Counted from the stretch's first letter, positions 16,498 to 24,696 are shown. The stretch is DNA of 64,000 nt from Kineosporia babensis (GCF_021129305.1 NZ_JAJOMB010000016.1:168333-232332), one strand, 5' to 3'. The notes: a model not told the origin generated them from the sequence alone. Numbers and translations are program-made.

Positions 16498-17612
16498 GCA
16501 GCCGCCTCCCGATCCAGCAGCAAGGACGCCACCACCTGGCGATGCTCGTACGGTGTGCCGTAGGTCTGGCGGGCCAGCATCGCCCGCCGCAGATACAGGT
16601 GCAGGTCGTGTTCCATGGTCTGGCTCAGGCCTCCGAGCAGCTGGGCGCAGTCCTGCATGATCTCCAGGCTCACCTCCCCCACATACGATTTGGCCGCGCT
16701 GACCAGCAGAGCAGCGTCTGCCTCGGTGTCCTGCACGGCTCTGGCCGCCCTGAGCGCGATCGCCCGGGCCGCGTGCTGATGGGTGGCCAGGTCGGCGTAG
16801 CGGTGTTTCAGCGCCTGATAAGAGGCCAGCGGACGCCCGAACGAGTACCGCTCGAAAGCCCATTGGGTGGCCAGATCCAGTACCCGCCCGCTACCGCCGA
16901 CCGTCTCCGCCACCTGCAACACGTTCAGAACCTGCTGCAACCGGGCCACGATCGGTTCGACGTCAGGCCCTTGCGCCACCAGGGTTCCCCGGCCGTCGTT
17001 CACCGCAAGATCGGCGAAAGGCCTGGCCGGATCGATGGATTGCGTCGGCCTGACGGTCACGCCCGGCGCATGGGTGTCGATCAGCACGAGCACGGGTCTT
17101 TCCTGGGTGGCTGCTCGCACCAGTACCAGGTCGGCGTGAGCGCCGAACTCCACTGCGAGTGCGGTGCCGTTCAGCAGCAATCCGTCCCGGCCCGGCTGCG
17201 CCGACAACGACGTCGCGGGTGGGTGGGCCCAGGTCGCCACCCGCTCGCCGGCCATCAGTTCCGACAACCAACGGACGTCCACCCCGGGTTGGGCTTTCGG
17301 GTGCACCAGGGCGGCCAGCACGGAATTGAGGACGTTCGTGGGGCCGGGAACCGCCAGCTCACCGAGGATTTCGGTGAGGGCGAAAAGGTCGAGCAGCGCT
17401 TCGCCGGTGAGGCTGCCGCCGCCGTGTTCCTCGGGCACCAGCAGCGAGGTCCAGCCCAGCTCGGTGACCTGCCGCCACCAGGGCCGGTCCAGCCCCTGTC
17501 CTTCCCGCCACCAGGTTCGTAGCTGGGTGGTCGAGGCCTGCGCCTCGGCGAACTTGCGGGTGGTGTCGAGGAACATCCTCAGCTCGGTGGACCGCGCCGT
17601 TGCACTCGCCAT
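16494..17612 (-). CDS. Acyl-CoA dehydrogenase-like protein (partner subunit)
   Basis: This 372-residue protein of the acyl-CoA dehydrogenase fold is more divergent than its neighbour. It has WTSLLVPEEHGGGSLTGEALL in the N-domain and ERYSFGRPLASYQALKHRYADLATH in the C-domain, but a shortened middle domain lacking a clear flavin-contact SEPxxGSD loop. That divergence suggests a partner subunit in a heteromer. ATG 17612 is supported by GGAGGT about 6 bases upstream. It is first in the operon, and an inverted-repeat operator lies about 35-55 bases before the start. Confidence 0.9.
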   Translation of the reverse strand: MASATARSTELRMFLDTTRKFAEAQASTTQLRTWWREGQGLDRPWWRQVTELGWTSLLVPEEHGGGSLTGEALLDLFALTEILGELAVPGPTNVLNSVLAALVHPKAQPGVDVRWLSELMAGERVATWAHPPATSLSAQPGRDGLLLNGTALAVEFGAHADLVLVRAATQERPVLVLIDTHAPGVTVRPTQSIDPARPFADLAVNDGRGTLVAQGPDVEPIVARLQQVLNVLQVAETVGGSGRVLDLATQWAFERYSFGRPLASYQALKHRYADLATHQHAARAIALRAARAVQDTEADAALLVSAAKSYVGEVSLEIMQDCAQLLGGLSQTMEHDLHLYLRRAMLARQTYGTPYEHRQVVASLLLDREAAA

Positions 17613-17645
17613 TCCAGACCTCCGGAACCGGACGATTCGGTCGCC

Positions 17646-17667
17646 ATTACTGTAAGGCTCACAGTTA
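17646..17667. promoter_or_regulatory. Probable TetR operator A
   Basis: On the minus strand this reads TAACTGTGAGCCTTACAGTA, a near-palindrome (ACTGTAAG-g-CTCACAGT on the plus strand, 7 of 8 positions paired). It matches 18 of 20 bases of the site at 19608-19627. It lies between the acyl-CoA dehydrogenase operon and the divergent TetR gene. Confidence 0.7.
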
Positions 17668-17810
17668 CGTCGGCGACAGGGTTGCGAGCCGGGCCGGGGA
17701 CGAACGGTCCGGCCGCGGCGGCCGCTGATGACGGTTGCTACCGTTGCGATTACAGTAAATCTGCAGCTCCGGGCCCGGAGCGGCACCGGAGCAGAGAGAA
17801 GGCAGGCACC

Positions 17811-17867
17811 GTGAAGGCCGAACCCAGCAGCCGCACCGCCCTCCGCCGGCCGGGCCGGCAGCCGTGA
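17811..17867 (+). CDS. 18-codon leader ORF coupled to TetR gene
   Basis: This is a GTG-initiated frame, VKAEPSSRTALRRPGRQP, preceded by AGAGAAGG about 9 bases upstream. Its TGA overlaps the GTG start of the TetR gene in a GTGA junction. The TetR start lacks its own ribosome site. It is the second leader of this kind in the window, after the one at 3863. It may be a coupling device or merely an artefact of start choice. Confidence 0.35.
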   Translation: MKAEPSSRTALRRPGRQP

Positions 17868-18565
17868 GCGGCCCGCAGGCCCGGTCGCGGCGTCCCCGAG
17901 GTTCGATCGACCCGGAGAAGATTCTCGACGGGGCCTTCGAACTGGCCGAGCGCGACGGGCTCGACAACCTGTCCATGCCGAGCCTGGCCGCTCACCTCGG
18001 CCTGGGCGTGACCAGCATCTACTGGCATTTCCGGAGCAAGGAGGAACTGCTCAGCCGGATGGCCCTGCGGGCGATGGAGACGGTCGGCAGCCGGATGCCG
18101 GGCCTCGACGGCCGCGACCCGCAGCAGTGGCGGGCCTTCCTGCACGAGTACGCCACCACGTTCCGCCAGGTGCATTCCGAGGCCGGGCTGCTGGCCGAGA
18201 TCACCCGGCTGCGGGTGGGCATCTACGGCAAGGAGGCCACCGCCCATGTCTTCCGCAACTACGAGAAGATCCTGGCCTACCTGACCGCCGCCGGCTTCCG
18301 TCTCGAAACCGGCTGGTACGTGTACTGTTCGATCACCCTGTACGTCAACGGCTTCGTCCTCAACGAGACCCAGAGGCTCCGGAACGGCGCTCCCCCGGTC
18401 GGACGTCAGCAGTTGGGCCTGCTCGACGTTGATTCGACGCCGCTGCTGGCCGAACTGGTCGGCCGGGAGCCGGTGATCCTGGACCTGACCGGCGACAACA
18501 GCTTCAAGTTCGGCCTGGACCTGGTGCTCGACCGGGCCGAGCAGATCCTGCTCGGGAGTCAGTGA
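17864..18565 (+). CDS. TetR family regulator of the acyl-CoA catabolic regulon
   Basis: This 233-residue repressor-type protein has a TetR helix-turn-helix at about residues 15-62 (ILDGAFELAERDGL ... LGLGVTSIYWHFRSKEELLSRMALR). Its ligand domain is of the TetR_C kind with aromatic-rich helices (WYVYCSITLYVNGFVL). Start is GTG 17864, coupled to a short leader. The gene sits in the centre of the regulon: two acyl-CoA dehydrogenases diverge to the left, a split hydratase and the synthetase operon lie right. Near-identical palindromes occur before both outward operons, so it most likely represses both until a CoA-ester inducer appears. Confidence 0.9.
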   Translation: MSGPQARSRRPRGSIDPEKILDGAFELAERDGLDNLSMPSLAAHLGLGVTSIYWHFRSKEELLSRMALRAMETVGSRMPGLDGRDPQQWRAFLHEYATTFRQVHSEAGLLAEITRLRVGIYGKEATAHVFRNYEKILAYLTAAGFRLETGWYVYCSITLYVNGFVLNETQRLRNGAPPVGRQQLGLLDVDSTPLLAELVGREPVILDLTGDNSFKFGLDLVLDRAEQILLGSQ

Positions 18566-18951
18566 TCCAGTTCGACGGTGGCGGTGCCGGTGGCCAGTCG
18601 CTGCTGCTCTTGGTCGAGCACGGTCAGGGCGATCTCGACCCGTTCGGCGCCGACCTGGGTGATCTCGCCGGTGGCGGTCACCTCGCCGCCGGTGTCGGGG
18701 CTGCGGAACTGCACCGACAGGCCGCCGACCCGGCCGCTGCGGTCCTGCTCCTCGAGCCACTGCCGCAGCAGGCAGTGCAGGTAGGCCACCTGCAGGTTCC
18801 CCATCCCGAAGGCGCCCGGCATCCCGGCCGCCCGGCCCGCCTCATGGTCCATGTGGATCGGCACGAACTCGCTGTTCACCGCCGCGTAGCGGTTCCAGGC
18901 GGCGAAGCCGGTGCGGCGCCGGAACTGCCCGATCGAATCGCCTTCTCTCAC
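18559..18951 (-). CDS. MaoC-like hydratase subunit (catalytic hot-dog half)
   Basis: This 130-residue single hot-dog protein carries a hydratase-2-like patch, PIHMDHEAGRAAGMPGAFGMGNLQVAY, with the active-site His/Asp region and the helix-capping GxxGxxxM. It follows a second hot-dog gene by 25 bases on the same strand. Separate short N- and C-halves fit heteromeric enoyl-CoA hydratases of the ChsH1-ChsH2 type, which hydrate bulky steroid-like enoyl-CoAs. It overlaps the convergent TetR gene by 7 bases. Confidence 0.88.
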   Translation of the reverse strand: MREGDSIGQFRRRTGFAAWNRYAAVNSEFVPIHMDHEAGRAAGMPGAFGMGNLQVAYLHCLLRQWLEEQDRSGRVGGLSVQFRSPDTGGEVTATGEITQVGAERVEIALTVLDQEQQRLATGTATVELDH

Positions 18952-18976
18952 AATGCCCTCCCGCGTCGGGATCGCG

Positions 18977-19483
18977 TCAGTATCGAATCAGCGTGAACCG
19001 AGAGCGTTTGACCAGCTCACCGCCCTGGTTACGCCACACGTCCTCAGTTGTGCTCAGCAGCATCCGCCCCAGCCGCCCGTCCCGTTCGGTGTACCCGGCC
19101 AGCGAGCTCTCGCTGGTGATCACGTCGCCGGAGCGCACCGGCACGCCGTAGTCCTCCGAGATACCGCCGTTGAGCTGGAACTTCAGGCCCGGTCCGGCCA
19201 CCCCGATCTGCTTCTCGGTGCGATCGGGATCGTTGCCTTCCACCCCCTCGGAGGCCGGATGGCGTTTCTGGTCGGCCACCGCCCAGGCGAACGGATTGAA
19301 TTCCGCGGGCGCCACGTCCTCGTCCAGATAGCGCTGCGGGGGCGGTTGCGGCCAGTAGACGGCGATCGCCCAGCGCCGGATGTCCGACGCAGTGACCGGG
19401 TAACTCACCCGCCGCAAGATCCGCGTGCCCACGGCTGCCTGCATGTCTGGTGTCACGAAGGTGCTGCCGGACTCCACGGCCAC
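18977..19483 (-). CDS. FAS1-like dehydratase / MaoC N-domain subunit
   Basis: This is a hot-dog protein of about 168 residues similar to the N-terminal (non-catalytic, substrate-binding) half of MaoC hydratases. Conserved-looking segments are VTASDIRRWAIAVYWPQPPPQRYLD, FNPFAWAVAD and LNGGISEDYGVPVRSGDVITSESSLAGYTERDGRLGRM. GTG 19483 or GTG 19477 are likely starts, both behind AGAGCAGG-like sites; an in-frame ATG at 19549 is too early and would overlap a regulator half-site. It pairs with the downstream 130-residue subunit to form one hydratase. Confidence 0.82.
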   Translation of the reverse strand: MAVESGSTFVTPDMQAAVGTRILRRVSYPVTASDIRRWAIAVYWPQPPPQRYLDEDVAPAEFNPFAWAVADQKRHPASEGVEGNDPDRTEKQIGVAGPGLKFQLNGGISEDYGVPVRSGDVITSESSLAGYTERDGRLGRMLLSTTEDVWRNQGGELVKRSRFTLIRY

Positions 19484-19515
19484 CTGCTCTCGGGTCGACA
19501 ACAGTCCAGACCCAT

Positions 19516-19523
19516 ACTGTAAG
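19516..19523. promoter_or_regulatory. ACTGTAAG half-site upstream of hydratase genes
   Basis: A single ACTGTAAG half-site identical to the left arm of the TetR operators lies 33-40 bases upstream of the hydratase start. A poor second arm (ACGGTAAA) follows. It may be a weak third operator. Confidence 0.35.
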
Positions 19524-19607
19524 AACAACGGTAAATCTGGAAGGCGCAAATCCCTTCACCGCACGAACGATTCGGATCGCCCCAGGGGCGTTGACGCCTG
19601 CCGCTCC

Positions 19608-19627
19608 TAACTGTAAGCCTTACTGTT
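19608..19627. promoter_or_regulatory. Probable TetR operator B
   Basis: TAACTGTAAGCCTTACTGTT contains the perfect palindrome GTAAG-C-CTTAC with near-matching flanks. It agrees at 18 of 20 bases with operator A at 17646-17667. It lies 80-99 bases before the acyl-CoA synthetase start. Confidence 0.7.
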
Positions 19628-19706
19628 GGGCGCGCGGGCTTCTGCTTCTGATCCCGGATCGAGCGCCGTCAGGCAACGTCGCCGCCACTGCTAGGAGCTG
19701 CTCGCG

Positions 19707-21773
19707 ATGGTCTCCGCTCCCGTTCAGCCCGAACTTCGCCGGATGCTCGCACCCCGGACGATCGCCATCGTCGGGGTCAAGGACGCAACCCCCTTCGCCA
19801 ACTCGGTGGCCCGCACCGTGCAGCACGGCGACGCAGGCGTCTACTTCGTCAATCCCCGGCACGCCTCGGTCCTGGGGCAGCCGACGTACCCAAGCCTCAG
19901 CGACCTGCCCGAGCCGGTGGATGCCGTCTATTGCGCGGTCAGCGGCCCTCGGACCCTCGAAATTGCCTCGGAAGCAGCCGGTCTGGGGATTGGCGGCCTG
20001 ATCGCAGTCGCCAGCGGGTTCGCCGAGGTCGGCGGGCCCGGCATCGAGCGCCAGCAGCAGCTCCTGGCCGCGGCCAAGGCCGGTGGCTACCGTCTGATGG
20101 GGCCCAACTGCATGGGCGTGGTCAACGTGCGCCACCAGATCAGCCTGACGATCGCGGCTGATCACCGGCGCCGGCCCGGCGGGATCTCGGTGGTCTCGCA
20201 GAGCGGCGCCCTGATGAACGGCGTGGCCATGGCGGCCTGGGAGCGCGGGTCGGTCGGGCTGAACGTCCTGGTCTCCTCCGGCAACGAGGCGGACGTGGAC
20301 CTGGCCGACTACCTCAACTACCTGGCCGACGATCCCGAGACCAGCTCGATCGCGCTGATCATCGAGCAGATCCGCCGGCCGCCGGAGTTCTTCGCGGCCG
20401 CCCGCAAGGCGCTGCGCAACGGCAAGCCGGTGGTGGCGCTGAAACTGGCCCGCAGCGCCCGCACTCAGGAGATGGCGGCCTCCCACACCGGCGCCCTGAC
20501 CGGCGACGCCTGGGTCTACGAGGTGGCCTTCCGGCAGCACGGCATCGAGATCGCCTTCGACTGCGAGGAGCTGATCGACCGGCTGGCCCTGATGGAACAG
20601 CTGGACCCGGCCTACTGGAGCGAGGCCCGGGAACTGGCGGTGCTGACCTACTCCGGTGGTTACGCCTCGATGGTCATGGACGTGGCCACCGACGAGGGCG
20701 TCACGGTGCCTGCCCTCGAGGAGTTCCGGCCCTGGGTCGCGCAGAACCTGCCCGGCTCCTCGGTGCCGAACCCGCTGGACACCACCGGCCTGGGCGGCGC
20801 GAAATGGCCGGAGATCCTGGAGATGTACGGCTCGTCGGAGCATGTCGATGCGGCGCTCTTCGTGCACCCGCTCTCCGACGCGGACAGCTCATCGGTGGAG
20901 ATGACCCTGAAACCGTACCTGGACTCGTCCGCCGTTCATCGAAAGCCGTTCATCGTCAGCAACTGTGCCGCTGCGCTGGGCGAATCCGCCCGGCAGGCGG
21001 TGGCCGGGACTCCGAGCGCGGCCGAAGGCCACGGGCCCCGCGCGGCTCTGCGCGGGCTGGCCAGTCTTGGTCATTTCGTGCAGGCCCAGCGTTCGGTCGG
21101 TATCGAGCCGGTGGCGGCGCCGCTGCTGCCCCGGCCGGCTTCGGACGGCCTGCTGTCCTTCGCCGACAGCATGAACCTTCTTCTTTCTCAGGGCATCCCG
21201 GTCGCCCCCTACCATCTGATCGGCGTAGCAGAACCAGCTTCTTCGCCTTCGTTCGCCGGGCCCTTCGTGGTCAAGCTGGCCGATGTCGGGCATCGCACCG
21301 AGCACGGCGCGGTGCTGCTGAACGTGGCGCCTGCCGAGCTGAGCACTGCCGTGGATCGGCTGCGGGAGATCGCCCGACGGGATGGACTGGCGGCCACGGT
21401 CGCGGTCCAGCCCATGGTGGCGGCCCAGGGCGAAGTCTTTGTCGGCGTGCAGAACTCGGAGCTCGGCCCGCTGGTGGTGTTCGGTCTGGGCGGGGTGCTG
21501 GTGGAGGTGCTCAAGCGGGTCGGTGGCCGGATGGCGCCGTTCACGCCCGATACCGCGCGGGCCCTGATCGCCGAGTTCGACGACACCCAGCTGATGCACG
21601 GTTTCCGGGGCTCGGCGCCCTGGGACCTGGACGCCCTGACCGACATCCTCGTCCGGATCGGCAATCTCGCGGCCGGTTCCCGGGACTGGCTCGAATCCCT
21701 GGACATCAATCCGCTTCTGGTGACGTCTGACGGCTTCCTGGCGGTGGACGCGCTGTTCCTGGCCCGCTCGTAG
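19707..21773 (+). CDS. NDP-forming acyl-CoA synthetase
   Basis: This 688-residue enzyme joins an acid to CoA with ADP (or another NDP) and phosphate, in the acetyl-CoA synthetase (ADP-forming) family. It is a full fusion of the CoA-binding domain (about 1-140, IAIVGVKDATPFANSV), two succinyl-CoA-ligase-like domains and a C-terminal ATP-grasp domain (about 470-688). The phosphohistidine loop MAASHTGALTGD places the conserved His at residue 260. AGGAGCTG precedes the ATG by about 9 bases. It heads the synthetase-thiolase-DUF35-SDR operon and would activate the substrate of the pathway. Confidence 0.93.
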   Translation: MVSAPVQPELRRMLAPRTIAIVGVKDATPFANSVARTVQHGDAGVYFVNPRHASVLGQPTYPSLSDLPEPVDAVYCAVSGPRTLEIASEAAGLGIGGLIAVASGFAEVGGPGIERQQQLLAAAKAGGYRLMGPNCMGVVNVRHQISLTIAADHRRRPGGISVVSQSGALMNGVAMAAWERGSVGLNVLVSSGNEADVDLADYLNYLADDPETSSIALIIEQIRRPPEFFAAARKALRNGKPVVALKLARSARTQEMAASHTGALTGDAWVYEVAFRQHGIEIAFDCEELIDRLALMEQLDPAYWSEARELAVLTYSGGYASMVMDVATDEGVTVPALEEFRPWVAQNLPGSSVPNPLDTTGLGGAKWPEILEMYGSSEHVDAALFVHPLSDADSSSVEMTLKPYLDSSAVHRKPFIVSNCAAALGESARQAVAGTPSAAEGHGPRAALRGLASLGHFVQAQRSVGIEPVAAPLLPRPASDGLLSFADSMNLLLSQGIPVAPYHLIGVAEPASSPSFAGPFVVKLADVGHRTEHGAVLLNVAPAELSTAVDRLREIARRDGLAATVAVQPMVAAQGEVFVGVQNSELGPLVVFGLGGVLVEVLKRVGGRMAPFTPDTARALIAEFDDTQLMHGFRGSAPWDLDALTDILVRIGNLAAGSRDWLESLDINPLLVTSDGFLAVDALFLARS

Positions 21774-21791
21774 CTCGCACGGAGGCTTCGC

Positions 21792-22979
21792 ATGCCCTTT
21801 CCCCGACGTCAGACGGCCATTGCCGGTGTCTACCGCACCGCCCAGGGCAAACTGCCCGACCGCAGCGCCTTCTCGCTCCAGCTCGAAGCGATCAAGGGGG
21901 CGATCGCCGAGGCCGGGATGCAGCTGTCGGACATCGACGGCCTGATGACCCTCTCGGGCTCCAATCATCACCAGGCCCAGGCCGGCTCGCCCACCGACAC
22001 CCACCAGTTCTGGGCCGAGCAACTGGGCGGGCGGCCGATCCGCTACATCTCGCTCGGCGGCTCGTCCGGCCAGATCGCCAAGGCGTCCGCCGCCATCGCG
22101 GCCGGCCTGTGCGAGGTGGCTGTCCTGTTCTACGGCCGGGCCGGTCAGCGTCTGGGTCCCGGGGGCAGCACGGTTCCCACGGCCGCTCCTCGGGTCCCGG
22201 AATGGAGCTGGACCGTGCAGGGCGCCTACATGACGCCCTTCTACGCGCTCTGGGCCCAGCGCTACCTGCACGAATTCAAGGTCACCGCCGAGGATCTGGC
22301 CGAGGTGGCGGTGGTGAACCGTTACCACGCCACGCTCAACCCTGAGTCGGTGATGGGCCGCAAGGGCGAGATCACGGTGCAGGACGTGGTCGGCTCCCGG
22401 ATGATCGCCGATCCGCTGCACCTGCTGGACTGTTCGCTGGACAACGACGGCGGCTACGCCGTGGTGCTGACCACGGCCGAGCGCGCTCGGGACGGCGCCA
22501 AGAAGCCGGTCTACGTGCTGGGTGGGGCCGAGGCCGTGCACACCGATCTGTACCTCAGCCAGGACGGGGACTGGTTCCCGCCGCAGGGCCGATCCGTGCG
22601 CCGGGCCGCCGACGACGCCTTCGCTCTGGCTGGGGTGTCCCGCGACGACATCGACGTGTTCGGCAGCTACGACTGTTTCACCATCACCGCACTGCGCAAC
22701 TACGAGGAGATGGGCTTCTGCGAGCTGGGTGAAGCAGCGGCCTTCGTCAAGGAGGGCCACACCCGTCTCGGCGGGAAGCTGCCGACCAGTACCGACGGCG
22801 GGCTGCTGTCCGGCAGCCACTGCGGCGATCCCTCCGGCCTGCCGATCGTCGAGGTGGTCCGCCAGCTGCGCGGCGAGTGCGGGGCCCGGCAGGTGCCCGA
22901 CGCCAAGATCGGGCTCACCCATCAGCAGGGCTACGCGGTGCACGGTCTGACCAGCGCAGCCATCCTCGCGGTGGACTAG
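21792..22979 (+). CDS. Thiolase-fold protein lacking nucleophile Cys, Ltp2-type aldolase candidate
   Basis: This 395-residue protein is of the SCP-x/lipid-transfer thiolase family. At the position where thiolases carry the acylated Cys, it reads SLGGSSGQ (residues 87-94), with Ser/Gly instead, so it cannot be a normal thiolase. It keeps the C-terminal family features YDCFTITALRNYEEMGFC (Tyr293), GGLLSGSHCGDPSGLP (His343) and HGLTSAAIL (His384). Loss of the Cys together with an adjacent DUF35 protein is exactly the pattern of Ltp2 steroid retro-aldolases, which need a DUF35 partner. It starts 18 bases after the synthetase. Confidence 0.88.
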   Translation: MPFPRRQTAIAGVYRTAQGKLPDRSAFSLQLEAIKGAIAEAGMQLSDIDGLMTLSGSNHHQAQAGSPTDTHQFWAEQLGGRPIRYISLGGSSGQIAKASAAIAAGLCEVAVLFYGRAGQRLGPGGSTVPTAAPRVPEWSWTVQGAYMTPFYALWAQRYLHEFKVTAEDLAEVAVVNRYHATLNPESVMGRKGEITVQDVVGSRMIADPLHLLDCSLDNDGGYAVVLTTAERARDGAKKPVYVLGGAEAVHTDLYLSQDGDWFPPQGRSVRRAADDAFALAGVSRDDIDVFGSYDCFTITALRNYEEMGFCELGEAAAFVKEGHTRLGGKLPTSTDGGLLSGSHCGDPSGLPIVEVVRQLRGECGARQVPDAKIGLTHQQGYAVHGLTSAAILAVD

Positions 22980-22991
22980 GGAGAGGAACCC

Positions 22992-23393
22992 ATGTATCTC
23001 AAGCCGCTTCCCACGCCCGCAACCCACGTGTTCTGGGACGGACTGCGCCGCCGGGAGTTCCTGGTCCCCCGCTGCAACGACTGTGGCCGTTACGGCTGGA
23101 TCCCCTACCCCGCCTGCCGGAAGTGCCAGTCCGAGAACCTCGAATGGGTGGCCGTCAGCGGCCGCGCCACGATCTACAGCTACACCCTTGTGCACCGGGG
23201 AGCCGGTGCTTTCGCCGCCGACGTGCCTTACGCCATCGTCGCCGCCGCCCTTGTCGAGGACCCCACCGCCTGCGTCGTGCTGGCCAACACCACCGGGATC
23301 GCGCCCGAGGACCTGCACATCGGAATGGAAGTCTCGATCGCCTTCGAAGACATCCCCGGAGAAGACATCACGCTCTGGCGAGTCACCAGCTGA
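22992..23393 (+). CDS. DUF35 / OB-fold acyl-CoA-associated protein with zinc ribbon
   Basis: This 133-residue protein has an N-terminal rubredoxin-like zinc ribbon (CNDCGRYGWIPYPACRKCQS) followed by an OB-fold (RATIYSYTLVHRG to the C-terminus). DUF35 proteins pair with thiolase-fold partners. In steroid degradation the DUF35 domain of ChsH2 binds the Ltp2 aldolase and is needed for activity. Here the DUF35 unit is free-standing and directly follows the Cys-less thiolase gene by 12 bases, so the two are predicted to form one complex. GGAGAGG lies just before the ATG. Confidence 0.92.
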   Translation: MYLKPLPTPATHVFWDGLRRREFLVPRCNDCGRYGWIPYPACRKCQSENLEWVAVSGRATIYSYTLVHRGAGAFAADVPYAIVAAALVEDPTACVVLANTTGIAPEDLHIGMEVSIAFEDIPGEDITLWRVTS

Positions 23394-23401
23394 GGAGAGT
23401 C

Positions 23402-24184
23402 ATGCCCGACAAGAACGCTCAGGTACTGGCCGGCAAGGTCGCCGTCATCACCGGCTCCGGCGGAGGTATCGGCCGGGCCATCGCCGAGGCCATGGTCCGC
23501 GAGGGCGCCGCCGTCACAATCGTGGACATCAACGGGGACAACGCCGCCAAGGTGGCCGCGCAGATCCAGGAGACCGGCGGCCGGGCCCTGGCCGTCACCT
23601 GCGATGTCGGTGACCGCGCCCAGGTCCGGGAGACCCTCCGGCGCACCGTCGCCGAGTTCGGATCCCTGGACATCCTGGTGAACAACGCCCACGACCTGCG
23701 CGAGGTCAAGACCACCTTGCTGGACACCGACGACGAGCACCTCCTGCGCAGCCTGCGCAGTGGCCTGTTCGGCACCTTCTACTTCATGCAGGAGTCCTAC
23801 CCGCACCTGAAGAACACCGCGGGCGCGGTCGTCAATATCGGTTCGGCCGCCGGAGTGCGCGGTCTGGCCAGCTACTACTCCTATGCCGTCACCAAGGAGG
23901 CGATCCGCGCCACCACCCGTGCGGGCGCCAACGAATGGGGTCCGGACGGTATCCGGGTGAACACCATCTGCCCGGCCGCCTACGACACCCCCTCGATGAG
24001 CCACTGGAAGACCAAGAGCGAGGAAGAACTGGCGCAGGCCGCCAGCTTCAACCCCCTGCGACGGCTGGGCACGGCCGACGACATCGCTTCGGTGGCGGTC
24101 TTCCTGGCCGGCCCGGCCGCCGGCTACATCACTGGGCACACCTTGATGGTTGACGGCGGTTCCACCATCGACGCCGGGCGATGA
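23402..24184 (+). CDS. SDR family oxidoreductase
   Basis: This 260-residue NAD(P)-dependent dehydrogenase of the classical short-chain type has the dinucleotide motif TGSGGGIG, NNAH (NNAG position), active-site Ser in NIGSAAG, and Tyr/Lys in YAVTK. The C-terminal GYITGHTLMVDGG is typical of FabG-like enzymes. ATG 23402 follows GAGGAG by about 5 bases; a longer in-frame shadow upstream is ignored. It is the last of the tightly packed synthetase-aldolase-DUF35-SDR operon and probably oxidises or reduces a hydroxyacyl-CoA or the aldol-cleavage product. Confidence 0.93.
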   Translation: MPDKNAQVLAGKVAVITGSGGGIGRAIAEAMVREGAAVTIVDINGDNAAKVAAQIQETGGRALAVTCDVGDRAQVRETLRRTVAEFGSLDILVNNAHDLREVKTTLLDTDDEHLLRSLRSGLFGTFYFMQESYPHLKNTAGAVVNIGSAAGVRGLASYYSYAVTKEAIRATTRAGANEWGPDGIRVNTICPAAYDTPSMSHWKTKSEEELAQAASFNPLRRLGTADDIASVAVFLAGPAAGYITGHTLMVDGGSTIDAGR

Positions 24185-24248
24185 GTTTTCGAGGGTGAGG
24201 GGGTCTGTTTCTTGGAACTGACTTCACTCTCCCCGAAAGGACCTTCTC

Positions 24249-24584
24249 GTGAGTGTGCAGGGAGTACTGGCGCAGGCCACGGTCCGCGACCTGGGCAATG
24301 CCGAGAACTGGTATCACGAGCTCTTCGGCGTCGAGCCCAGTGACCGTCCGATGGCCGGGTTACTGGAATGGCATTTCGGCCCGGGGTACGGGGTTCAGGT
24401 CTGGGCCGAGCCCGAACGGGCGGGCCTCTCCACGATCGTGCTGAACGAGAGCGACCTCGAAGGCCTGGCCGCCCGGCTGACGAAGGCCGGGATCGAGCAT
24501 CCGGACCCCGCGCCGGGCGGCGGTCAGCGCATCCTGCAGGTCTTCGACCCCGACGGTAACCGGATCGTCTTCACCGGCGTCTGA
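24249..24584 (+). CDS. Small VOC/glyoxalase-like protein
   Basis: This 111-residue single VOC module starts at GTG (SVQGVLAQATVRDLGNAENWYHELFG) and ends with VFDPDGNRIVFTGV. The single domain would dimerise to make a site. Metal ligands are not clearly conserved (no early His; the final Glu position is Val/Phe), so it may bind a ligand or drug rather than catalyse. A ribosome site GAAAGGA lies about 9 bases upstream. It follows the SDR by 64 bases and could be a tail gene of that operon or independent. Confidence 0.8.
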   Translation: MSVQGVLAQATVRDLGNAENWYHELFGVEPSDRPMAGLLEWHFGPGYGVQVWAEPERAGLSTIVLNESDLEGLAARLTKAGIEHPDPAPGGGQRILQVFDPDGNRIVFTGV

Positions 24585-24696
24585 GGCCGACAGTTCAAGA
24601 CTGCGAAAAGATTCCGGTCTCGCCTGGGGAGAGGGTCAAACGGGAGCTCGGGCCGCACGGTCAACTCCTGAGAATGGGCCGAGCCACGGGGACGAG

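Noticed and set aside
20889..23318. An 809-codon open frame on the minus strand antisense to the synthetase and thiolase genes
   Set aside because: It is a GC-rich shadow: low-complexity Gly/Arg/His/Gln/Val composition, no family features, and it lies entirely across two well-supported genes on the other strand.
22877..23401. Upstream in-frame extension of the SDR gene
   Set aside because: It reads through the DUF35 gene in another frame and has shadow composition. ATG 23402 has GAGGAG and gives a standard SDR N-terminus.
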